From Isoperla grammatica (Eukaryota; Arthropoda; Insecta; Plecoptera; Perlodidae), in contig OX246743.1 in NCBI GenBank assembly GCA_945910005.1, forward strand, positions 14,118,587 through 14,182,586: a stretch of 64,000 nucleotides of DNA. The letters are read 5' to 3'. This document shows positions 25,447-35,935 of this stretch, one piece after another. Both the position numbers and the translations under genes were made by a program. The stretch's first letter is position 1; every line of letters starts with the position of its first letter. Under the pieces are notes generated by a model, which made no database searches, was not told the DNA's origin, and was given only the letters and a program-made list of their open reading frames with translations.

Positions 25447-28068
25447 AAGCGAGGAAACATGCGTTGTCCAAATATGTTCAAGAAGTGGCTTTCATGTCAC
25501 TGACTTAGCGCAGGGTTTATCAAGTACAGTCACCTTCACAAGCGAGTAAACATGCGTTGTCTTCATTTGTTGCATGTAGTTGCACTCATGTCACTGACTT
25601 AGCGCAGGGTTTATCAAGTACAGTCACCGTCACAAGCGAGGAAACACGCGTTGTCTTCATATGTTGCATGTAGTTGCTCTCATGTCAGTGACTTAGCGCA
25701 GGGTTTATCAAGTACAGTCACCTACACAAGCGAGGAAACATGCGTTGTCCTCATATGTTGCATGTAGTTGCTCTCATGTCACTGACTTAGCGCAGGGTTT
25801 ATCAAGTACAGTCACCGTCACAAGCGAGGAAACATGCGTTGTCTTCATATGTTGCATGTAGTTGCTCTCATGTCACTGACTTAGCGCAGGGTTTATCAAG
25901 TACAGTCACCTTCACAAGCGAAGAAACATGCGTTGTCCACATATGTTGCATGTAGTTGCGGTCATGTCACTGACTTAGCGCAGGGTTTATCACGTACAGT
26001 CACCTTCACAAGCGAGGAAACATGCGTTGTCTTCATATGTTGCATGAAGTGGCTTTCATATCACTGTTTTAGCGCAGGGTTTTTCAAGTACAGTCACCGT
26101 CAAAAGCGAGGAAACATTAGTTCTCTTCATATGTTGCATGTAGTTGCTCTCATGTCACTAACTTAGCGCAGGGTTTATCACGTACAGTCACTTTCACAAG
26201 CGAGAAAACATGCGTTTTCTTCATATGCTGCATGTAGTTGCTCTCATGTCACTGACTTAGCGCAGGGTTTATCTAGTACAGTTTCCGTCACAAGCGAGAA
26301 AACATGCGTTGTCTTCATTGGTTGCATGTAGTTGCTCTTATGTCACTGACTTAGCGCAGGGTTTATCAAGTTCAGTCACCGTCACAAGCGAGAAAACATG
26401 CGTTGTCCTTAAATGTTGCATGAACTGGCCTTCATGTCACTGACTTAGCGCAGGGTATATCACGTACAGTAACTTTCCCAAGCGAGGAAACATGTGTTGT
26501 CTTCATATGTTGCATGTAGTTGCTCTCATGTCACTGACTTAGCGCAGGGTTTATCACGTACAGTCACCGTCACAAGCGAGGAAACATGCGATGTCTTCAT
26601 ATGTTGCATGTAGTTGCTCTCATGTCACTGACTTAGCGCAGGGTTTATCAAGTACAGTCACCTTCACAAGCGAGGAAACATGCGTTGTCCTAATATGTTG
26701 CATGTAGTTGCTCTCATGTCACTGACTTAGCGCAGGGTTTATCAAGTACATTCACCTTCACATGCGAGGAAACATGCGTTGTCTTCACATGTTGCATGTA
26801 GTTGCTCTCATGTCACTGACTTAGCGCAGGGTTTATCAAGTACAGTCACATTCACATGCGAGGAAACATGCGTTGTCCTCATATGTTTCATGTAGTTGCG
26901 GTCATGTCACCGACTTAGCGCAGGGTTTATCACGTACAGTCACCTTCACAAGCGAGGAAACATGCGTTGTCTTCATATGTTGCATGTAGTTGCTCTCATG
27001 TCACTGACTTAGCGCAGGGTTTATCAAGTACAGTCACATTCACAAGCGAGGAAACATGCGTTGTCCTCATATGTTTCATGTAGTTGCGGTCATGTCACAG
27101 ACTTAGCGCAGGGTTTATCACGTACAGTCACCTTCACAAGCGAGGAAACATGCGTTGTCTTCATATGTTGCATGAAGTGGCTTTCATAACACTGACTTAG
27201 CGCAGGGTTTATCAAGTACAGTCACCGTCACAAGCGAGGAAACATTCGTTCTCTTCATATGTTGCATGTAGTGGCTCTCATGTCACTGACTTAGCGCAGG
27301 GTTTATCACGTACAGTCACTTTCACAAGCGAGGAAACATGCGTTGTCTTCATATGTTGCATGTAGTTGCTCTCATATCACTGACTTAGCGCAGGATTTAT
27401 CACGTACAGTCACCGTCACAAGCGAGGAAACATGCGATGTCTTCATATGTTGCATGTAGTTGCTCTCATGTCACTGACTTAGCGCAGGGTTTATCAAGTA
27501 CAGTCACCTTCACATGCGAGGAAACATGCGTTGTCTTCATATGTTGCATGTAGTTGCTCTCATGTCACTGACTAAGCGCAGGGTTTATCAAGTACAGTCA
27601 CCTTCACAAGCGAGGAAACATGCGTTGTATTCAAATGTTGCATGTAGTTGCTCTTATGTTACTGACTTAGCGCAGGGTTTATCAAGTACAGTCACCTTCA
27701 CAAGCGAGGAAACATGCGTTGTCCTAATATGTTCAAGAAGTGGCTTTCATGTCACTGACTTAGCGCAGGGTTTATCAAGTACAGTCACCTTCACAAGCGA
27801 GAAAACATGCGTTGTCCTAATATGTTCAAGAAGTGGCTTTCATGTCACTGACTTAGCGCAGGGTTTATCAAGTACAGTTTCCTTCACAAGCGAGAAAACA
27901 TGCGTTGTCTTCATATGTTGCATGTAGTTGCACTCATGTCACTGACTTAGCGCAGGGTTTATTACGTACAGTCACCGTCACAAGCGAAGAAACATGCATT
28001 GTCTTTTTATGTTGCATGTAGTTGCTCTCATGTCACTGACTTAGCGCAGGGTTTATCAAGTACAGTCA
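25447..28068 (+). repeat. Higher-order unit C'' (about 2.6 kb)
   Basis: This is a copy of C' at offset 6,141, and it diverges at 28068, where CCGTCAC replaces CCTTCAC. The sequence 24.6-28.04 kb, covering the end of B'' and C'', recurs at 43.57-46.99 kb (offset 18,942). The sequence 25.29-31.8 kb recurs at 52.39-58.9 kb (offset 27,107). C'' is therefore the source, or a sibling, of two later copies. Confidence 0.85.
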
Positions 28069-28520
28069 CCGTCACAAGCGAGGAAACATGCGTTGTCTTC
28101 ATATGTTGCATGTAGTTGCTCTCATGTCACTGACTTAGCGCAGGGTTTATCAAGTACAGTCACCTTCACAAGCGAGGAAACATGCGTTGTCCTCATATGT
28201 TTCATGTAGTTGCACTCATGTCACTGACTTAGCGCAGGGTTTATTACGTACAGTCACCGTCACAAGCGAAGAAACATGCATTGTCTTTTTATGTTGCATG
28301 TAGTTGCTCTCATGTCACTGACTTAGCGCAGGGTTTATCAAGTACAGTCACCGTCACAAGCGAGGAAACATGCGTTGTCTTCATATGTTGCATGTAGTTG
28401 CTCTCATGTCACTGACTTAGCGCACGGTTTATCAAGTACAGTCACCTTCACAAGCGAGGAAACATGCGTTGTCTTCATATGTTGCATGTAGTTGCTCTCA
28501 TGTCACTGACTTAGCGCAGG
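27957..28520 (+). repeat. 282-bp (3-monomer) local repeat
   Basis: GTTTATTACGTACAG followed by GCATTGTCTTTTTATG occurs at 27957 and 28239, 282 bp apart (3 x 94). The first two monomers of each trimer match; the third differs (GCAGGG and TTTCATGTAGTTGCAC in one, GCACGG in the other). It is repeated at 55064-55627. At 1991-2250 only one copy of this trimer is present. Confidence 0.7.
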
Positions 28521-30330
28521 GTTTATCAAGTACAGTCACCTTCACAAGCGAAGAAACATGCGTTGTCCTCATATGTTGCATGTAGTTGCGGTCATGTCAC
28601 TGACTTAGCGCAGGGTTTATCACGTACAGTCACCTTCACAAGCGAGGAAACATGCGTTGTCTTCATATGATGCATGAAGTGGCTTTCATATCACTGACTT
28701 AGCGCAGGGTTTTTCAAGTACAGTCACCGTCACAAGCGAGGAAACATTAGTTCTCTTCATATGTTGCATGTAGTTGCTCTCATGTCACTAACTTAGCGCA
28801 GGGTTTATCACGTACAGTCACTTTCACAAGCGAGAAAACATGCGTTTTCTTCATATGCTGCATGTAGTTGCTCTCATGTCACTGACTTAGCGCAGGGTTT
28901 ATCTAGTACAGTTTCCGTCACAAGCGAGGAAACATGCGTTGTCTTCATTGGTTGCATGTAGTTGCTCTTATGTCACTGACTTAGCGCAGGGTTTATCAAG
29001 TTCAGTCACCGTCACAAGCGAGAAAACATGCGTTGTCCTCAAATGTTGCATGAACTGGCCTTCATGTCACTGACTTAGCGCAGGGTATATCACGTACAGT
29101 AACTTTCCCAAGCGAGGAAACATGTGTTGTCTTCATATGTTGCATGTAGTTGCTCTCATGTCACTGACTTAGCGCAGGGTTTATCACGTACAGTCACCGT
29201 CACAAGCGAGGAAACATGCGATGTCTTCATATGTTGCATGTAGTTGCTCTCATGTCACTGACTTAGCGCAGGGTTTATCAAGTACAGTCACCTTCACAAG
29301 CGAGGAAACATGCGTTGTCCTAATATGTTGCATGTAGTTGCTCTCATGTCACTGACTTAGCGCAGGGTTTATCAAGTACAGTCACCTTCACAAGCGAGGA
29401 AACATGCATTGTCGTCATATGTTGCATGAAGTTGCTCTCATGTCACTGACTTAGCGCAGGGTTTATCAAGTACAGTCACCTTCACATGCGAGGAAACATG
29501 CGTAGTCTTCACATGTTGCATGTAGTTGCTCTCATGTCACTGACTTAGCGCAGGGTTTATCAAGTACAGTCACCTTCACAAGCGAGGAAACATGCTTTGT
29601 CTTCATATGTTGCATGTAGTTGCTCTCATGTCACTGACTTAGCGCAGGGTTTATCAAGTACAGTCACCTTCACAAGCGAGGAAACATGCGTTGTCCTTAT
29701 ATGTTCAAGAAGTGGCTTTCATGTCACTGACTTAGCGCAGGGTTTATCAAATACAGTCACCTTCACAAGCGAGGAAACATGCGTTGTCCTTATATGTTCA
29801 AGAAGTGGCTTTCATGTCACTGACTTAGCGCAGGGTTTATCAAGTACAGTCACCGTCACAAGCGAGGAAATATGCGTTGTCTTCATATGTTGCATGTAGT
29901 TGCTCTCATGTCACTGACTAAGCGCAGGGTTTATCAAGTACAGTCACCGTCACAAGCGAGGAAACATGCGTTGTCCTAATATGTTGCATGTGCTGCTCTC
30001 ATGTCACTGACTTAGCGCAGAGTTTATCAAGTACAGTCACCTTCACAAGCGAGGAAACATGCGTTGTCCTCATATGTTTCATGTAGTTGCGGTCATGTCA
30101 CCGACTTAGCGCAGGGTTTATCACGTACAGTCACCTTCACAAGCGAGGAAACATGCGTTGTCTTCATATGTTGCACGAAGTGGCTTTCATAACACTGACT
30201 TAGCGCAGGGTTTATCAAGTACAGTCACCGTCACAAGCGAGGAAACATTCGTTCTGTTCATATGTTGCATGTAGTGGCTCTCATGTCACTGACTTAGCGC
30301 AAGGTTTATCACGTACAGTCACTTTCACAA
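28069..30330 (+). repeat. Mosaic satellite block with divergent cassette
   Basis: The first kilobase aligns with 1991-3000 (offset 26,203), including CATATGATGCATG (28664) and the cassette ATGCTGCATG, TCATTGGTTGC, GAACTGGCC, GGGTATATC (28840-29100). From 29597 to 29899 there are two 93-bp monomers in succession, with the mark TATCAAATACAG. The mark TTGCACGAAG lies near 30171. The whole block is repeated at 55176-57437 (offset 27,107). Confidence 0.8.
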
Positions 30331-30371
30331 GCGAGGAAACATGTGGCTATCACGTACAGTCACTTTCACAA
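30331..30371 (+). repeat. 41-bp truncated monomer at a rearranged junction
   Basis: It carries the GCTATCACG form but is preceded by a monomer with GCGCAAGG and CACTTTCAC rather than the usual GCGCAGGATTT monomer. One of the monomers that normally flank it is missing, so it marks a deletion or crossover next to the 41-bp unit. Confidence 0.85.
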
Positions 30372-32808
30372 GCGAGGAAACATGCGTTGTCTTCATATAT
30401 TGCATGTAGTTGCTCTCATGTCACTGACTTAGCGCAGGATTTATCACGTACAGTCACCGTCACAAGCGAGGAAACATGCGATGTCTTCATATGTTGCATG
30501 AAGTTGCTCTCATGTCACTGACTTAGCGCAGGGTTTATCAAGTACAGTCACCTTCACAAGTGAGAAAACATGCGTTGTCCTAATATGTTCAAGAAGTGGC
30601 TTTCATGTCACTGACTTAGCGCAGGGTTTATCAAGTACAGTCACCTTCACAAGCGAGGAAACATGCGTTGTCTTCATATGTTGCATGTAGTTGCTCTCAT
30701 GTCACTGACTTAGCGCAGGGTTTATCAAGTACAGTCACCTTCACAAGCGAGGAAACATGCGTTGTCCTCATATGTTTCATGTAGTTGCGGTCATGTCACT
30801 GACTTAGCGCAGGGTTTATCACGTACAGTCACCTTCACAACTGAGGAAACATGCGTTGTCTTCATATGTTGCATGAAGTGGCTTTCATATCACTGACTTA
30901 GCGCAGGGTTTATCAAGTACAGTCACCGTCACAAGCGAGGAAACATTCGTTCTCTTCATATGTTGCATGTAGTTGCTCTCATGTCACTGACTTAGCGCAG
31001 GGTTTATCACGTACAGTCACTTTCACAAGCGAGGAAACATGCGTTGTCTTCATATGTTGCATGTAGTTGCTCTCATGTCACTTACGTAGCGCAGGGTTTA
31101 TCAATTACAGTCACCTTCACAAGCGAGGAAACATGCGTTGTCCTAATATGTTCAAGAAGTGGCTTTCATGTCACTGACTTAGCGCAGGGTTTATCAAGTA
31201 CAGTTACCGTCACAAGCGAGGAAACATTCGTTCTCTTCATATGTTGCATGTAGTTGCTCTCATGTCACTGACTTAGCGCAGGGATTATCAAGTACAGTCA
31301 CCTTCACAAGCGAGGAAACATGCGTTGTCTACATATGTTGCATGTAGTTGCTCTCATGTCACTGACTTAGCGCAGGGTTTATCAAGTACAGTCACATTTA
31401 CAAGCGAGGAAACATGCGTTGTCTTCATTGGTTGCATGTAGTTGCTCTCATGTCACTGACTTAGCGCAGGGTTAATCAAGTACAGTTACCTTCACAAGCG
31501 AGGAAACATGCGTTGTCTTCATATGTTGCATGTAGTTGTCCTCATGTCACTGACTAAGCGCAGGGTTTATCACGTAAAGTCACCTTCACAAGCGAGGAAA
31601 CATGCGTTGTCCTCATATGTTGCATGTAGTTGCTCTCATGTCACTGACTTAGCGCAGGGTGTATCACGTACAGTCACCATCACAAGCGAGGAAACATGCG
31701 TTGTCTTCATATGTTGCATGAAGTGGCTCTCATGTCACTGACTTAGCGCAGGGTTTATCAAGTACAGTCACCGTCACAAGCGAGGAAACATGCGTTGTCT
31801 TCATATGTTGCATGTAGTCGCTCTCATGTCACTGACTTAGCGCAGGGTTTATCAAGTACAGTCACCGTCACAAGCGAGGAAACATGCGTTGTCCTAATAT
31901 GTTGCATGTGCTGCTCTCGTGTCACTGACTTAGCGCAGGGTTTATCAAGTACAGTCACCTTCACAAGCGAGGAAACATGCGTTGTCTTCATATGTTGCAT
32001 GAAGTGGCTCTCATGTCACTGACTTAGCGCAGGGTTTATCAAGTACAGTCACCGTCACAAGCGAGGAAACATGCGTTGTCCTTATATGTTGCATGTAGTT
32101 GCTCTCATGTCACTGACTTAGCGCAGAGTTTATCAAGTACAGTCACCTTCACAAGCGAGGAAACATGCGTTGTCTTCATATGTTGCAAGTAGTTGCTTTC
32201 ATGTCACTGACTTAGCGCATGGTTTATCAAGTACAGTCACCTTCACAAGCGAGGAAACAAGCGTTGTCTTCATATGTTGCATGTAGTTGCTCTAATGTCA
32301 CTGACTAAGCGCAGGGTTTATCAAGTACAGTCACCTTCACAAGCGAGGAAACATGCGTTGTATTCATATGTTGCATGTAGTTGCTCTTATGTTACTGACT
32401 TAGCGCAGGGTTTATCAAGTACAGTCACCTTCACAAGCGAGGAAACATGCGTTGTCCTAATATGTTCAAGAAGTGGCTTTCATGTCACTGACTTAGCGCA
32501 GGGTTTATCACGTACAGTCACTTTCACAAGCGAGGAAACATGCGTTGTCTTCATATGTTGCATGTAGTTGCTCTCATGTCACTGACTAAGCGCAGGGTTT
32601 ATCACGTACAGTCACCGTCACAAGCGAGGAAACATGCGATGTCTTCATATGTTGCATGTAGTTGCTCTCATGTCACTGACTTAGCGAAGGGTTTATCAAG
32701 TACAGTCACCTTCACAAGCGAGGAAACATGCGTTGTCTTCATATGTTGCATGTAGTTGCTCTTTTTTACTGACTTAGCGCGGGGTTTATCAAGTACAGTC
32801 ACCTTCAC
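30331..32808 (+). repeat. Rearranged copy of unit A (from the 41-bp monomer on)
   Basis: This aligns with A' at a constant offset of 17,016 from the 41-bp monomer (30331 against 13315) to about 32690. It then lacks one monomer and one further base: 32540 to 32809 spans 269 bp where A' has 364 bp. The monomer across that join reads GCTCTTTTTTACTG near 32758. The left join puts the 41-bp monomer after a GCGCAAGGTTTATCACG monomer, unlike A or B. Private marks include GTCTACATATG near 31330 and GTAGTCGCTC near 31815. Confidence 0.8.
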
Positions 32809-33975
32809 AAGCGAGGAAACATGCGTTGTCCAAATATGTTCAAGAAGTGGCTTTCATGTCACTGACTTAGCGCAGGGTTTATCAAGTACAGTCACCTTCA
32901 CAAGCGAGTAAACATGCGTTGTCTTCATTTGTTGCATGTAGTTGCACTCATGTCACTGACTTAGCGCAGGGTTTATCAAGTACAGTCACCGTCACAAGCG
33001 AGGAAACACGCGTTGTCTTCATATGTTGCATGTAGTTGCTCTCATGTCAGTGACTTAGCGCAGGGTTTATCAAGTACAGTCACCTACACAGGCGAGGAAA
33101 CATGCGTTGTCCTCATTTGTTGCATGTAGTTGCTCTCATGTCACTGACTTAGCGCAGGGTTTATCAAGTACAGTCACCGTCACAAACGAGGAAACATGCG
33201 TTGTCTTCATATGTTGCATGTAGTTGCTCTCATGTCACTGACTTAGCGCAGGGTTTATCAAGTACAGTCACCTTCACAAGCGAAGAAACATGCGTTGTCC
33301 TCATATGTTGCATGTAGTTGCGGTCATGTCACTGACTTAGCGCAGGGTTTATCACGTACAGTCACCTTCACAAGCGAGGAAACATGCGTTGTCTTCATAT
33401 GTTGCATGAAGTGGCTTTCATATCACTGACTTAGCGCAGGGTTTATCAAGTACAGTCACCGTCACAAGCGAGGAAACATTCGTTCTGTTCATATGTTGCA
33501 TGTAGTGGCTCTCATGTCACTGACTTAGCGCAGGGTTTATCACGTACAGTCACTTTCACAAGCGAGGAAACATGCGTTGTCTTCATATATTGCATGTAGT
33601 TGCTCTCATGTCACTGACTTAGCGCAGGATTTATCACGTACAGTCACCGTCACAAGCGAGGAAACATGTGGCTATCACGTACAGTCACTTTCACAAGCGA
33701 GGAAACATGCGTTGTCTTCATATATTGCATGTAGTTGCTCTCATGTCACTGACTTAGCGCAGGATTTATCACGTACAGTCACCGTCACAAGCGAGGAAAC
33801 ATGCGATGTCTTCATATGTTGCATGAAGTTGCCCTCATGTCACTGACTTAGCGCAGGGTTTATCAAGTACAGTCACCTTCACAAGTGAGAAAACATGCGT
33901 TGTCCTAATATGTTCAAGAAGTGGCTTTCATGTCACTGACTTAGCGCAGGGTTTATCAAGTACAGTCACCTTCAC
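32809..33975 (+). repeat. Partial copy of higher-order unit A/B
   Basis: It opens with the TCCAAATATG monomer used as the A/B start and keeps the unit order through the 41-bp monomer (33656-33696) to about 33975. It then switches to the block also seen at 0.75-1.6 kb. Private marks are CACAGGCGAGG near 33087, CACAAACGAGG near 33182 and TTGCCCTCATG near 33829. Its 41-bp monomer is of the B type. Confidence 0.78.
33656..33696 (+). repeat. 41-bp truncated monomer in partial A/B copy
   Basis: It carries the GCTATCACG form, with the normal flanking GCGCAGGATTT monomers on both sides as in B. It confirms that 32809-33975 comes from the 3.42-kb unit. Confidence 0.85.
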
Positions 33976-35935
33976 AAGCGAGGAAACATGCGTTGTCTTC
34001 ATATGTTGCATGTAATTGCTCTTATGTCACTGACTTAGCGCGGGGTTTATCAAGTACAGTCACCTTCACAAGCGAGGAAACATGCGTTGTCCTAATATGT
34101 TCAAGAAGTGGCTTTCATGTCACTGACTTAGCGCAGGGTTTATCAAGTACAGTCACCTTCACAAGCGAGGAAACATGCGTTGTCCAAATATGTTCAACAA
34201 GTGGCTTTCATGTCACTGACTTAGCGCAGGGTTTATCAAGTACAGTCACCTTCACAAGCGAGGAAACATGCGTTGTCTTCATATGTTGCATGTAGTTGCA
34301 CTCATGTCACTGACTAAGCGCAGGGTTTATCAAGTACAGTCACCGTCACAAGCGAGGAAACATGCGTTGTCTTCATATGTTGCATGTAGTTGCTCTCATG
34401 TCAGTGACTTAGCGCAGAGTTTATCAAGTACAGTCACCTACACAAGCGAGGAAACATGCGTTGTCCTCATATGTTGCATGTAGTTGCTCTCATGTCACTG
34501 ACTTAGCGCAGGGTTTATCAAGTACAGTCACCGTCACAAGCGAGGAAACATGCGTTGTCTTCATATGTTGCATGTAGTTGCTCTCATGTCACTGACTTAG
34601 CGCAGGGTTTATCAAGTACAGTCACCTTCACAAGCGAAGAAACATGCGTTGTCCTCATATGTTGCATGTAGTTGCGGTCATGTCACTGACTTAGCGCAGG
34701 GTTTATCACGTACAGTCACCTTCACAAGCGAGGAAACATGCGTTGTCTTCATATGTTGCATGAAGTGGCTTTCATATCACTGACTTAGCGCAGGGTTTTT
34801 CAAGTACAGTCACCTTCACAAGCGAGGAAACAAGCGTTGTCTTCATATGTTGCATGTAGTTGCTCTCATGTCACTGACTAAGCGCAGGGTTTATCACGTA
34901 CAGTCACCGTCACAAGCGAGGAAACATGCGATGTCTTCATATGTTGCATGTAGTTGCTCTCATGTCACTGACTTAGCGCAGGGTTTATCAAGTACAGTCA
35001 CGTTCACATGCGAGGAAACTTGCGTTGTCTTCATATGTTGCATGTAGTTGCTCTCATGTCACTGACTAAGCGCAGGGTTTATCAAGTACAGTCACCTTTA
35101 CAAGCGAGGAAACATGCGTTGTCTTCATATGTTGCATGTAGTTGCTCTTATGTCACTGACTTAGCGCGGGGTTTATCAAGTACAGTCACCTTCACAAGCG
35201 AGGAAACATGCGTTGTCCTAATATGTTCAAGAAGTGGCTTTCATGTCACTGACTAAGCGCAGGGTTTATCAAGTACAGTCACCTTCACAAGCGAGGAAAC
35301 ATGCGTTGTCTAAATATGTTCAAGAAGTGGCTTTCATGTCACTGACTTAGCGCAGGGTTTATCAAGTACAGTCACCTTCACAAGCGAGGAAACATGCGTT
35401 GTCTTCATATGTTGCATGTAGTTGCACTCATGTCACTGACTTAGCGCAGGGTTTATCAAGTACAGTCACCGTCACAAGCGAGGAAACATGCGTTGTCTTC
35501 ATATGTTGCATGTAGTTGCTCTCATGTCAGTGACTTAGCGCAGGGTTTATCAAGTACAGTCACCTACACAAGCGAGGAAACATGCGTTGTCCTCATATGT
35601 TGCATGTAGTTGCTCTCATGTCACTGACTTAGCGCAGGGTTTATCAAGTACAGTCACCGTCACAAGCGAGGAAACATGCGTTGTCTTCATATGTTGCATG
35701 TAGTTGCTCTCATGTCACTGACTTAGCGCAGGGTTTACCAAGTACAGTCACCTTCACAAGCGAAGAAACATGCAATGTCCTCATATGTTGCATGTAGTTG
35801 CGGTCATGTCACTGACTTAGCGCAGGGTTTATCACGCACAGTCACCTTCACAAGCGAGGAAACATGCGTTGTCTTCATATGTTGCATGAAGTGGCAACCA
35901 TATCACTGACTTAGCGCAGGGTTTTTCAAGTACAG
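33976..35935 (+). repeat. 1,126-bp (12-monomer) tandem duplication
   Basis: GCTCTTATG followed by GCGCGGGG occurs at 34018 and again at 35144, exactly 1,126 bp apart. That is twelve monomers with two of the 93-bp class. The match holds from about 33976-34800 to 35102-35926. Both copies also match 0.75-1.6 kb. Divergence is visible: CAACAAGTGG near 34195 in copy 1; TGCAATGTCC near 35772, CACGCACAG near 35833 and GTGGCAACCATATC near 35892 in copy 2. This looks older than the duplications further right. Confidence 0.75.
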
